Below, one piece after another: positions 1-6,335 of a stretch of DNA of 6,984 nucleotides (within the stretch, counting starts at the first letter, position 1; every line of letters begins with the position of its first letter). The notes under the pieces were generated by a model, which was not told the origin of the DNA, searched no databases, and was given only the letters and a program-made list of their open reading frames with translations. The translations under genes and the position numbers were made by a program. The DNA lies in the NCBI GenBank assembly GCA_019750655.1, contig JAIEOG010000231.1, positions 1 through 6,984 of the forward strand. Direction: 5' to 3'. The stretch is from a bacterium (GTDB lineage Bacteria > Bdellovibrionota > FAC87 > UBA2466).

Positions 1-1
1 C

Positions 2-1492
2 TTGAGCCGTGCGCAAGCCTTGCCCTACCAGCTGCATGAGGATTCTCCCTCGGCCGGTGAAGTGGAAGAGACGCTGCGCTTGAGCTACCGTTACCTCGAT
101 CTGCGCACTCCGAAACTGCAAAAGGCTTTGCGCATCCGCCACGATCTGCTGCGGGTCGCACGCGAGTTTTATTACAACGAAGGCTTCTGGGAAATCGAAA
201 CGCCCATTCTCTACAAAAGCACACCCGAAGGGGCGCGCGATTACCTCGTGCCAAGCCGTGTGCACCCCGGCCAGTTCTATGCTTTGCCACAATCACCGCA
301 GACGCTAAAACAGCTCTGCATGATCGGAGGTTTGGAGCGCTACGTGCAAATCGCGCGTTGTTTCCGAGATGAAGACTTGCGCGCGGATCGCCAGCCCGAG
401 TTTACGCAGATCGATGTGGAAGCTTCGTTCATTGGCGTAGAAGACATTTACGATATTCACGAACGCTTGATGAAGCGCGTGTTGAAGGAAGTCCTGGGCA
501 AAGACATTGCGACGCCTTTCGAGCGCATGCCTTATCCCGTCGCGATGGATAAGTATGGCTGCGACAAGCCAGACTTGCGCAACCCGCTGACGCTCGTGGA
601 TCTGACAGAGCAGGGCAAGAAGTCGACATTCCAGGTTTTTAAAACGGTCTTGGAGGCGGGTGGCATCTTGAAAGCCCTCTGCTTCGAAGAAAAAGAGCCG
701 CTCTCCCGCACCGAGCTTGATGGCTTGGTGAAGAAGGTCGCGCCGTTCGGAGCCAAGGGCTTATCTTGGATTCGCATCAAGGCGCCCGGCGACTGGCAAG
801 CACCTCAGGCGAAGTTCTTCGATGATGCCTTAAAGGCGGAAATCGAAAGCAAGCTCCCGTTCACGGGACCCAAGATGGTTTTCTTGGTTTGCGCTAGTCC
901 GAAGATCGTCAACAATGCACTCTCTTGGTTGCGCGACGAGTACGGCCGCAAGCTTGGATATACGGATCTTAAGAACGACAAGTTTGTCTGGATCACGGAT
1001 TTCCCGCTGTTCGAATACAACGACGAAGACAAGCGCTTGTATGCTGCGCACCACCCGTTCACGCGCCCCACGTCCGACGACTTGCCGAAATTCTTGGGGT
1101 CAAAGTCTATAGACGAACAACGCACGATCCGTGCAGACGCCTACGACTTAGTTTGGAATGGTGTGGAAATCGGCGGCGGTTCTTTAAGAATCTACGATTC
1201 CCAAGTCCAAGCGCGCATGTTTGAGTTGCTCGGGCTTTCGCAAGAAGAAGCACAACAGAAGTTCGGCTTTTTCTTGAAGGCGCTGCAATTCGGGACGCCC
1301 CCCCATGGCGGAATAGCCTTCGGGGTGGATCGCCTCACGATGTTACTCGCAGGGCTCGACGCCATCCGCGATGTGATCGCATTCCCCAAAACGCAGAAGG
1401 CGAGCTGCCTGATGAGTGAAGCGCCTTCACCGGTTGATGCCAAACAGCTGGAGGAACTCGGCATTCGGCTCGCGCCGAAGCCCGTAGTGTAG
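2..1492 (+). CDS. aspS: Aspartyl-tRNA synthetase, 5'-truncated by the window edge
   Basis: Cytoplasmic class II synthetase that activates aspartate with ATP and charges tRNA-Asp (or tRNA-Asp and tRNA-Asn in non-discriminating forms). About 496 residues are visible against roughly 590 in bacterial AspRS. The N-terminal OB-fold anticodon-binding domain is therefore missing and the reading frame is open to the left edge; the TTG at position 2 is not a real start. Visible in order: RYLDLR (residues 30-35), motif 1 ending in STPEGARDYL (about 73-82), the active-site stretch ALPQSPQ (94-100), motif 2 with FRDED (121-125) and RQPEFTQ, the bacterial GAD insertion (about 190-320), HHPFTRP, and motif 3 with FGVDRL (440-445). 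The C-terminus keeps the family's LM-EAPSPV signature. The residues that separate discriminating from non-discriminating enzymes lie largely in the missing N-terminus. The stop is six bases before the glpA-like start, suggesting cotranscription. Confidence 0.97.
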   Translation: MSRAQALPYQLHEDSPSAGEVEETLRLSYRYLDLRTPKLQKALRIRHDLLRVAREFYYNEGFWEIETPILYKSTPEGARDYLVPSRVHPGQFYALPQSPQTLKQLCMIGGLERYVQIARCFRDEDLRADRQPEFTQIDVEASFIGVEDIYDIHERLMKRVLKEVLGKDIATPFERMPYPVAMDKYGCDKPDLRNPLTLVDLTEQGKKSTFQVFKTVLEAGGILKALCFEEKEPLSRTELDGLVKKVAPFGAKGLSWIRIKAPGDWQAPQAKFFDDALKAEIESKLPFTGPKMVFLVCASPKIVNNALSWLRDEYGRKLGYTDLKNDKFVWITDFPLFEYNDEDKRLYAAHHPFTRPTSDDLPKFLGSKSIDEQRTIRADAYDLVWNGVEIGGGSLRIYDSQVQARMFELLGLSQEEAQQKFGFFLKALQFGTPPHGGIAFGVDRLTMLLAGLDAIRDVIAFPKTQKASCLMSEAPSPVDAKQLEELGIRLAPKPVV

Positions 1493-1498
1493 ATTCAA

Positions 1499-3112
1499 AT
1501 GCAGGCACTCACCGACAGGGTCTACGATGTCGCCATTATCGGGGGAGGCATTTTAGGCCTAAGCGTCGCGCGCGACTGTGCGATGCGCCGGCTCTCGGTG
1601 GTGCTGTTTGAGCGCGAGGACTTTGGCGCTGGGACCACGGGTGCAGGGCCTGGTATTCTTTCCGGCGAACCGCACTGGCTCTCTACCGATCCTGAAACCA
1701 CACGCATCGCTTGTGAAGAAATCAATGTGCTGCAGAGGATTGCACCGAACCTGCTCACGCGTGTGCCGATTCTCTACCCGGTCCATAAGAGTGAGCCTAA
1801 GCAAGATCTCGATCGCTTAGAAGCTCTAGCCGATCTCTATGATCACTATGCCGTCGCGAAAGCGGGGCTCCCGCATGTGCGGCTCACAGGGAAAGACTTG
1901 CGCACGCTCGATCCGGGACTTACGGACGAGTGCTGGGGCGCTATTAGCATGGACGAATGGTCGGCCGACCCCGCGCGATTGGCGCTCGCTATCGCGCGCA
2001 GCGCGGCTGCCGCCGGCGCGACGTTGCTCAAACCTGCCGTGGTGGAAAAAGTCGAAGTGCAATCGGGCAAGCCGGTGGGAGTTCGTGTGAGCGGGTTATC
2101 CGACGTACCTTTGCTTGTGCGCTCGCGTGCTGTGGTGAATGCAGCAGGCCCGTGGGGCCCGGGGTTTGTGCCGAAGCGTTCCGTAGAGTTTCGTTATTAC
2201 CAACGCAGTTATTTTTTTCTGGAGCGCCGTCTCACGGATGTTGCGCTAGCGATTCCTGTGCCGCGCAGGATTGACCCTCTTTACGTGTTTCCCCGCGGCG
2301 GAATGACGCTAATTGGAGCTTCCGAAGTTCCTTTAAGTGGGAAACCAGAAGACGCGCGCGTGGGATCGGAAGAACTCGCGCGCACTCTGGAAGCGGTGAA
2401 GCGCTATTTCCCTGCCATTGAGAGCCACCGCTTTACCTCGATGGTCACAGGTGTGCATTGCCGTGTTGTCGCCACTGCCGGAGCAGAAGGGCAAAGGCAG
2501 GCGGTTTTTGACCATGGTAAAGAAGGCATCGAAGGACTCTACACGCTGGTCGGTGGCGGATTGACTCGTGCACGGCGCCTCGCTGAGCAAGTCACCAACC
2601 TCGTTTGCAAGCAGCTCCGCCAGAAAGAGCGTTGCCGTACGCACTTGGAAGGACTGCCCGGTTGCACTCCGGAGATCCCGTGGCGAGAAGAAGCCGAGCG
2701 CAGTGGGCGCGATCCCGTGTTGGTCGCGCAGCTCATTCGCCGTCATGGGCATAAGGCAGCTTCGATTTTGGATGCAGCGGCTCGGCAGCCCGAACTCGCG
2801 CAAACTTTGTGTGAGTGCGAAAACGTTGTAGCTGCGGAAGCCGAATACACCATCCGAAAAGAGTGGGTTACCTCACTCGCAGATCTCAAGCGACGCACGC
2901 GCTTGGGCGAAGGTAGTTGTCGGGGAGCGCGTTGCCATTTCGCAGGCGCCTGCTTTCTCGGTTCGCAGCTAAGCTGGAATGGGGAGCGCGTGGCCGAAGA
3001 GCTGGAGCGCAATCCATGCCAGTTCCCCAAAGAGCTTTCTTGGGGTGCCCAGCGCAAGCAAGAGGAATACGCCGAATACTTGCGTGGCTTCGGAGGTAAA
3101 CCCCATGCCTGA
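1499..3112 (+). CDS. glpA: GlpA-like anaerobic glycerol-3-phosphate dehydrogenase subunit A (FAD, [2Fe-2S])
   Basis: By family, this catalytic subunit oxidises sn-glycerol 3-phosphate to dihydroxyacetone phosphate on FAD and works with GlpB and GlpC at the inner face of the membrane. The 537 residues match E. coli GlpA in length and order. There is a Rossmann FAD motif GGGILG (15-20) with acidic E38 ending strand 2, the NAAGPW flavin-domain motif, GGGLTRARRLAE (352-363), and a BFD-like [2Fe-2S] domain with C438-x-C440 and C474-x4-C479. The tail begins with WGAQRKQEEY, like the GlpA C-terminus. The odd part is the substrate pocket. In an ungapped comparison with remembered E. coli GlpA and GlpD, the residue matching GlpD Arg54 is H59 and the one matching Arg317 is H320. 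GTT(D) is GAS(E) at 273-276 and the Lys of GGKLT is G354; only the Arg332 equivalent (R359) remains. The true substrate is therefore uncertain. ATG at 1499 has no clear ribosome binding site, so translation is probably coupled to aspS. Family assignment is firm; substrate is not. Confidence 0.85.
   Translation: MQALTDRVYDVAIIGGGILGLSVARDCAMRRLSVVLFEREDFGAGTTGAGPGILSGEPHWLSTDPETTRIACEEINVLQRIAPNLLTRVPILYPVHKSEPKQDLDRLEALADLYDHYAVAKAGLPHVRLTGKDLRTLDPGLTDECWGAISMDEWSADPARLALAIARSAAAAGATLLKPAVVEKVEVQSGKPVGVRVSGLSDVPLLVRSRAVVNAAGPWGPGFVPKRSVEFRYYQRSYFFLERRLTDVALAIPVPRRIDPLYVFPRGGMTLIGASEVPLSGKPEDARVGSEELARTLEAVKRYFPAIESHRFTSMVTGVHCRVVATAGAEGQRQAVFDHGKEGIEGLYTLVGGGLTRARRLAEQVTNLVCKQLRQKERCRTHLEGLPGCTPEIPWREEAERSGRDPVLVAQLIRRHGHKAASILDAAARQPELAQTLCECENVVAAEAEYTIRKEWVTSLADLKRRTRLGEGSCRGARCHFAGACFLGSQLSWNGERVAEELERNPCQFPKELSWGAQRKQEEYAEYLRGFGGKPHA
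3092..3096 (+). promoter_or_regulatory. Ribosome binding site of glpB
   Basis: GGAGG lies eight bases before the ATG at 3105, inside the last codons of the glpA-like gene. It fixes the glpB start at 3105 rather than any of the upstream in-frame starts, which would overlap glpA by more than 100 bases. Confidence 0.85.
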
Positions 3113-4310
3113 AGTACAGTGTGATGCACTCGTCATCGGCGGTGGTGTTGCGGGTGCCGGTGCGGCATTTGCTCTTCAGGAACGCGGCAAGAGTGTTGTG
3201 GTTATCGCAAAGGGGCCAGGCGCCTCTGCGGTGAGTTCGGGCGCCTGGGATTTCGGCCCCGTCGAGAATCCAGAGCTTTCCCTTCCCGGGCATTTAGAAA
3301 CGCGCCATTGGAAGCAGGTCTACAAAGACTTGCTGGTTGCAGGGCAGGAGCTTCCGGCCTGGGACGAGTGGAGCGAATCCATTGCGGCCGCATTCGCGGC
3401 GCTGCACCCTGAGCTCCCCATGGCGTCCCGTTGGGAGGCTCCTGCACTGGTGCCATGCACTTCTGGCTATTTCCGCTACGTCTTTGCCCTTCAGGCCTGC
3501 CAACAGGGCGTGCCGCTCGCGAGTGCTAAGAAAATCGGAGTTGTCGCCTCTCGCCGTTGGCGTTACCGGGCGGATCTCCTCAGCCGTCAGTGGAATGCAG
3601 AAGCTCGGAAGCGTGGGCTAAAGACGGAGTTCCACGCCTTGGATCTTCCGTGGGAAGAATCGGGTGCGGATATCCCTCTAGCGCGCGTGTACGCAGATTT
3701 AGCCTCCCGGCCAGAGCAGCTCGAGCGGTTGGCACAAGCACTCGCAAAACTTTCGGATGCAGCCGATGGTTTGATTCTGCCTCCCTTGTTTCCGTCAGAA
3801 GCAGCCTTTGAGAAAGTGCGGGCCTCCGTGCCGACGCCACTGTGTGAGGCACTCGCCAGCACCGAGATTGCGCCTGGTCACCGCTTGCACCGGGCTCTTC
3901 GCACGGGCATGAAAAACCGAAACATTCCAGTCCATGAGGTTTTGCAGGTCAAAGCCCAGACGTCGGGAGATGCCATTCGTGAGGTGTCGGTTCTGCGGCC
4001 TGGCGTGCAGACTTGGGAAACTTTTAGAGCGCAAGAATATGTTTTTGCTGGTGGGCGCTTTTTCTCTGGTGGTTTAGCTCACGGTTACCAAAGAGCCGAA
4101 GAGCCGCTTTTCGGAGTGCCCTTGTTTTCCAAAGCGCAGGGGGTGCGCACCGATGCCCAGTGTCGCCCGCTAGCGGAAGACGGTAAGGCGGTTTTTCAAA
4201 ACCTGCGAGCCTGTGGTTCCGTGATCGGGGGCGTTCAGTACGCCGAACACCAGATTGGGCTTGGATGGTTTGCTTATGCAGGGAGGCGTTGTGGCTTTGC
4301 GATTGCTTAG
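3105..4310 (+). CDS. glpB: GlpB-like flavoprotein, anaerobic glycerol-3-phosphate dehydrogenase subunit B
   Basis: By family, GlpB is the flavin (FMN/FAD) subunit that pairs with GlpA and relays electrons to the Fe-S subunit GlpC. The product is 401 residues, against about 419 in E. coli. It opens with a dinucleotide-binding motif, DALVIGGGVAGAGAA (7-21), followed by the GlpB-like VSSGAWDF. The C-terminal half carries AGGRFFSGGL (315-324), almost identical to the ASGSFFSGGL of E. coli GlpB, and then GVRTD, RPL, NLRACGSVIGG, which track the GlpB C-terminus. The very last part departs from the E. coli pattern: the usual glycine-rich GCGGG near the flavin is replaced by HQIGLGWF. The gene overlaps the end of the glpA-like gene by eight bases and has a strong ribosome binding site, so it is almost certainly translated from the same message. 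The start at 3105 is chosen on the ribosome binding site and on the distance to the GxGxxG motif. Confidence 0.88.
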   Translation: MPEVQCDALVIGGGVAGAGAAFALQERGKSVVVIAKGPGASAVSSGAWDFGPVENPELSLPGHLETRHWKQVYKDLLVAGQELPAWDEWSESIAAAFAALHPELPMASRWEAPALVPCTSGYFRYVFALQACQQGVPLASAKKIGVVASRRWRYRADLLSRQWNAEARKRGLKTEFHALDLPWEESGADIPLARVYADLASRPEQLERLAQALAKLSDAADGLILPPLFPSEAAFEKVRASVPTPLCEALASTEIAPGHRLHRALRTGMKNRNIPVHEVLQVKAQTSGDAIREVSVLRPGVQTWETFRAQEYVFAGGRFFSGGLAHGYQRAEEPLFGVPLFSKAQGVRTDAQCRPLAEDGKAVFQNLRACGSVIGGVQYAEHQIGLGWFAYAGRRCGFAIA

Positions 4311-4749
4311 CATTCATCTCTACCTTGCAGCGGATCGTACTTGGCGAGGTGTGCACCGTGCGGTTTTCTTCTGGCGCAGGCAAAGAGGCGTTGAAGCATT
4401 CTTGGCGCGCTACAAGGCTGACCAGGTTGTAGCGGTTTCAGAGCAAGAGCGCCTGCAATCCACCGATTTAGAAAAATGCCAGGTCTGTTCTCTCTGCACG
4501 CCGACTTGCACGGCCGTTCAAGCTGGGACAGCTCCCGCCTCTTTTGAACCTAAGATGCTGCTCTCGGTTTTCGCACGGCATAGCCATGACTCAGAAGTGT
4601 TTTTGGAAGAGTGGTTGGCTTGTAGTGAATGCAATGCCTGCACAGTGGAATGCCCCACGGGGGTGCCGGTGCATGCAGCGGTAGATTTGGTATTAGACCG
4701 CCGCGCGCAGGTCGGCTTTCGCCGGGGCACGCAGCGGGAAAAAGTTTAG
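4276..4749 (+). CDS. glpC: Short GlpC-like 4Fe-4S dicluster protein without CCG domains
   Basis: Probable electron-transfer subunit of the glpAB-like dehydrogenase, carrying two [4Fe-4S] clusters of the ferredoxin type: C68-x2-C71-x2-C74-x3-C78 and C116-x2-C119-x2-C122-x3-C126-P. The first motif has Thr instead of the usual Pro after its last Cys. At about 157 residues it is far shorter than E. coli GlpC (396). It lacks the two C-terminal cysteine-rich CCG domains found in GlpC and HdrB, and ends 31 residues after the second cluster. About 67 residues precede the first cluster and are rich in Arg and aromatics, with no convincing membrane span. The start is uncertain. ATG 4276 gives the longest ATG-started form and overlaps glpB by 35 bases, but GGGAGG at 4281-4286 points to GTG 4291 (spacing four) or TTG 4297 (spacing ten). 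Other short dicluster proteins, such as HdrC-like subunits, are an alternative identity. The electron-transfer role is well supported; the glpC name rests on context. Confidence 0.75.
   Translation: MQGGVVALRLLSIHLYLAADRTWRGVHRAVFFWRRQRGVEAFLARYKADQVVAVSEQERLQSTDLEKCQVCSLCTPTCTAVQAGTAPASFEPKMLLSVFARHSHDSEVFLEEWLACSECNACTVECPTGVPVHAAVDLVLDRRAQVGFRRGTQREKV
4281..4286 (+). promoter_or_regulatory. Probable ribosome binding site for the glpC-like gene
   Basis: GGGAGG lies within the end of glpB, downstream of the in-frame ATG 4276 and upstream of GTG 4291 and TTG 4297. It suggests the real start is one of the latter two, shortening the protein by five or seven residues without touching the Fe-S motifs. 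Confidence 0.5.
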
Positions 4750-4763
4750 CGACCGTCGCCTAA
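4739..4763 (-). terminator. Possible weak intrinsic terminator of the lipoprotein gene
   Basis: Read on the - strand, TTAG-G-CGAC, one G, then GTCGCTAA forms a near-perfect inverted repeat (4746-4763) with one bulged base. After five bases it is followed by TTTTT (the A run 4739-4743). The stem includes the lipoprotein gene's own stop codon TAA and the glpC stop codon of the opposite strand. No T run follows the stem on the + strand, so it would act only on - strand transcripts. The stem is short once a loop is allowed, hence low confidence. Confidence 0.35.
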
Positions 4764-5198
4764 GAGAGGCAATCCGCAAATCGCATCTTTCGCGGGCTGT
4801 GCCCCGAGGAAGTCGACGCCAGGCATATAGGTCGTGATGGCAATCAAGTTGTAATTCTGAAGCTCGGCTTCGCTGATGTAACCAGCGGTAATACGTTGGT
4901 TCACGTAAACCACCACTTGCTGGACCAGTTCTTTGTAGGCCAACGAAGTTTGGTTAACGACCGTGATAGAAACCACATCGCCTGCAGCGCTCAAAGAGAT
5001 GGGATCCACGACCACTTTATAAGTGCCCGGTTGGTTCGGAACAGCGACGGTATAAACGTCGAACTGGCCCATCGTGCCGTCGCAGTAGTTCAAACCGTAG
5101 TTCGAGGAAGAACCCCGGCGAGAGCAGCTCGTTAGCGAGAGCGCTAAGGCAAACACCGCAGCGATCATCCACCATTTTTTCATGTTCGTGCTCTTCAT
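4746..5198 (-). CDS. Small lipoprotein of unknown function
   Basis: Product of 150 residues from ATG 5198, with a classical lipoprotein signal peptide: K7 and K8, a hydrophobic core of about residues 9-22, and the lipobox L22-T23-S24-C25. Ser follows the lipidated Cys, and no Asp is present at +2, which in the enterobacterial Lol rule favours the outer membrane. The mature part is polar and probably beta-rich (alternating stretches such as YKVVVD and VVSITVV), with two further cysteines, C39 and C141, near its two ends that could form a disulfide. I do not recognise a family. A shorter form from ATG 5183 keeps the lipobox, and an upstream in-frame TTG at 5210 is less likely. A GGGG six bases before ATG 5198 is the best ribosome binding site candidate. 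The gene is monocistronic and convergent with glpC, sharing its stop region. Confidence 0.75.
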   Translation of the reverse strand: MKSTNMKKWWMIAAVFALALSLTSCSRRGSSSNYGLNYCDGTMGQFDVYTVAVPNQPGTYKVVVDPISLSAAGDVVSITVVNQTSLAYKELVQQVVVYVNQRITAGYISEAELQNYNLIAITTYMPGVDFLGAQPAKDAICGLPLLGDGR

Positions 5199-5479
5199 AA
5201 CTAACCCCAAAAGGCGTTTAACTCTCCAATGCGTCTTGTGGACGCAGAATAGACTCGGGTGCTACCCCTCAAGGTTGCAAAGGGTGCGCCAGTGGGGTTT
5301 TAAGGCTGGCAAGGCGCCAGACAGCGTTGAATAGAGTTTCAACACCTCTGCGTACTCTGTAGGTCTTAGGCAGGTGGGGTTTGGAAAGCTCTGTAAATCA
5401 GGGGTTTAGGGCTGCTCGTGCGAGCTCGGATATCCTTGCCAGCTGTCAAAGTGGTGGACAGGGATTTGAGCCTGGGTTT
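5199..5479. other. Gene-free stretch between the lipoprotein and PilZ genes
   Basis: About 280 bases with no credible ORF. It should hold the lipoprotein promoter and the end of the PilZ unit's transcript. The best - strand promoter candidate I find is weak: TTGAGG, 15 bases, TATTCT (about 5247-5273). Small perfect stems are TGCGTC/GACGCA (5230-5235 and 5241-5246), CTGGC/GCCAG (5306-5310 and 5316-5320), and GTTGAA/TTCAAC (5326-5331 and 5338-5343). None is followed by a T run on either strand, so I call no terminator for the PilZ unit. Repeated GGGGTTT words are listed separately. Confidence 0.6.
5230..5246. repeat. Short perfect inverted repeat upstream of the lipoprotein gene
   Basis: TGCGTC and GACGCA are separated by five bases, about 30 bases before the lipoprotein start. 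In the - strand message it would be a hairpin in the leader, or in DNA a small operator. With only six base pairs, chance cannot be excluded. Confidence 0.35.
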
Positions 5480-5529
5480 TTAGGCCGTGAGTTTCTGGCC
5501 GGCGCGGGGAGCTTCTCCGGCAGGGGTTT
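5294..5529 (+). repeat. Dispersed GGGGTTT words (four exact, one near copy)
   Basis: GGGGTTT occurs at 5294, 5376, 5401 and 5523, all in the same orientation, with GGGTTTT at 5474. Four exact copies of a seven-base word in about 240 bases is well above chance for random sequence. Spacings are irregular (82, 25, 73 and 49 bases) and the last copy lies inside the PilZ gene. On the - strand, the transcribed sense of the flanking genes, the word is AAACCCC. Confidence 0.5.
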
Positions 5530-6013
5530 CAAACAGGGTGCAGATGCGGTTCACGCGGTAGCGCAGTCCCAAAAGATCCTGTTTATGAAGGCTAGTGAGG
5601 CGCTTCAGGCGCAGGGCGATTTCCTGTGGGTTCGGCTGTTCCGCAGCGAGGATTTGTTTGAGGTCGAGGTAGTACTGCTGATCGAGGCGGATGTGGTTAT
5701 CCAATAGATCGCGTTGTTCCTGCGTAAGATCTAGGAACATAAAACCCATCCCGTTTTCCACTTCGCAGCGCTGCCGGTCGAAAACGATGTGCACGACCTT
5801 GGCCTTGAAACAGAGGCTACGTTCCTGGTCGGGCAGGAAAAAGGCGATAGTTCCCTTGGTCTCAATCGGAAACGGTTCCAGGCTCGTTACGAACAATCCG
5901 CCACGGCTTATATTGAGCGCATAGCCTGTATAGGAGGTTTTCCCATCGGTGAAGACGATCTTGTCTTCGAAGGGTAGACGGTATTCCTTACGGCGCTCGA
6001 TAAATTGGGCCAT
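5480..6013 (-). CDS. PilZ-domain protein (probable c-di-GMP receptor)
   Basis: A 177-residue cytoplasmic protein. The N-terminal PilZ domain (about 1-108) carries both elements of the canonical c-di-GMP site: R8-x3-R12 and N34-x-S36-x2-G39. Later comes the GMGFMFLDL segment (88-96) typical of the last strand and helix of PilZ domains. Binding of the second messenger is therefore likely. Residues about 109-163 form a predicted helical extension rich in Leu, Gln and Arg, followed by a short Pro/Gly-rich tail. This extension is not part of the PilZ fold and may contact a partner. No membrane segment is visible. GAGGA at 6021-6025 (- strand) lies seven bases before ATG 6013, within the end of the upstream small gene, and only three bases separate the two genes. 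The pair is thus one translational unit. The output (motility, adhesion, polysaccharide or other) cannot be told from here. Confidence 0.93.
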   Translation of the reverse strand: MAQFIERRKEYRLPFEDKIVFTDGKTSYTGYALNISRGGLFVTSLEPFPIETKGTIAFFLPDQERSLCFKAKVVHIVFDRQRCEVENGMGFMFLDLTQEQRDLLDNHIRLDQQYYLDLKQILAAEQPNPQEIALRLKRLTSLHKQDLLGLRYRVNRICTLFETPAGEAPRAGQKLTA

Positions 6014-6016
6014 GTT

Positions 6017-6334
6017 TTATTCCTCTAAGAGTTGGCGAATAGCATCGCGATCTGCAGCATTCGGGTGTGCATCGATGGGGCGGGGCGTCTCGAGCTTCTT
6101 CACTTCTTTGACGACTTCTTTTTTCTTCGCTTCTTTGCCCGGTACCCAATCCCAGCTGATGTCATTCAAGCCCGCTTGTTTCACTAACGACGTCGCTTGC
6201 TTGCCGCTCCAGGACACAAGATCCTGAGTGCTCTGCCATGCAGCGCGTCCAATGGTGGTTTGCCCGACGGGAACTTGGCCGAGCAGAAGCCCGCCAAAGA
6301 GCACTGAGGCATAGCGCAGGAAGGTCTTGAACAT
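6017..6334 (-). CDS. Small membrane-anchored or secreted protein of unknown function, first gene of the PilZ unit
   Basis: Product of 105 residues. K3 and R7 precede a hydrophobic segment (about 9-23, VLFGGLLLG core), which reads as a signal anchor or an N-terminal signal peptide without a clear cleavage site. The middle is polar, with three Trp (W42, W61, W63). Residues 67-82 are a Lys/Glu-rich run (KEAKKKEVVKEVKKLE), probably a charged helix, and the tail ends in an acidic stretch (RQLLEE). I recognise no family. The gene is real rather than spurious for three reasons: the stop falls three bases before the PilZ start, the PilZ ribosome binding site is embedded in its last codons, and it occupies the otherwise empty space up to the divergent promoter region. 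No good ribosome binding site is seen at ATG 6334. A role as membrane partner of the PilZ protein is a guess from gene order. Confidence 0.65.
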   Translation of the reverse strand: MFKTFLRYASVLFGGLLLGQVPVGQTTIGRAAWQSTQDLVSWSGKQATSLVKQAGLNDISWDWVPGKEAKKKEVVKEVKKLETPRPIDAHPNAADRDAIRQLLEE

Positions 6335-6335
6335 A

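Noticed and set aside
1298..1304. Run of seven C in aspS (and seven T at 2212-2218 in glpA), considered as frameshift or phase-variation sites
   Set aside because: Both reading frames are intact and conserved across the runs, and neither run is long enough to suggest phase variation.
2333..2803. Long - strand ORF (156 codons) opposite the glpA-like gene
   Set aside because: It lies entirely antisense to a gene with clear family motifs. Its translation has no recognisable domain and is what GC-rich coding DNA yields in an opposite frame.
2886..3293. - strand ORF across the glpA/glpB junction
   Set aside because: Antisense to two well-supported genes, with no motif or ribosome binding site; treated as a shadow.
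4024..4383. - strand ORF across the glpB/glpC junction
   Set aside because: Antisense to conserved glpB C-terminal motifs; low-complexity, basic composition typical of a shadow frame.
5414..5425. Palindrome GCTCGTGCGAGC in the gene-free stretch, considered as a terminator of the PilZ unit
   Set aside because: The stem is only four pairs once a loop is allowed, and no T run follows on either strand.
5444..5449. Perfect TTGACA (-35 consensus) on the - strand downstream of the PilZ gene
   Set aside because: There is no -10-like hexamer at 16-18 bases; the nearest TATCCG is only 11 bases away. A six-base match alone is expected by chance.
5381..5707. + strand ORF of 108 codons over the end of the PilZ gene
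   Set aside because: Its second half is antisense to the PilZ gene and the first half shows no ribosome binding site or motif.
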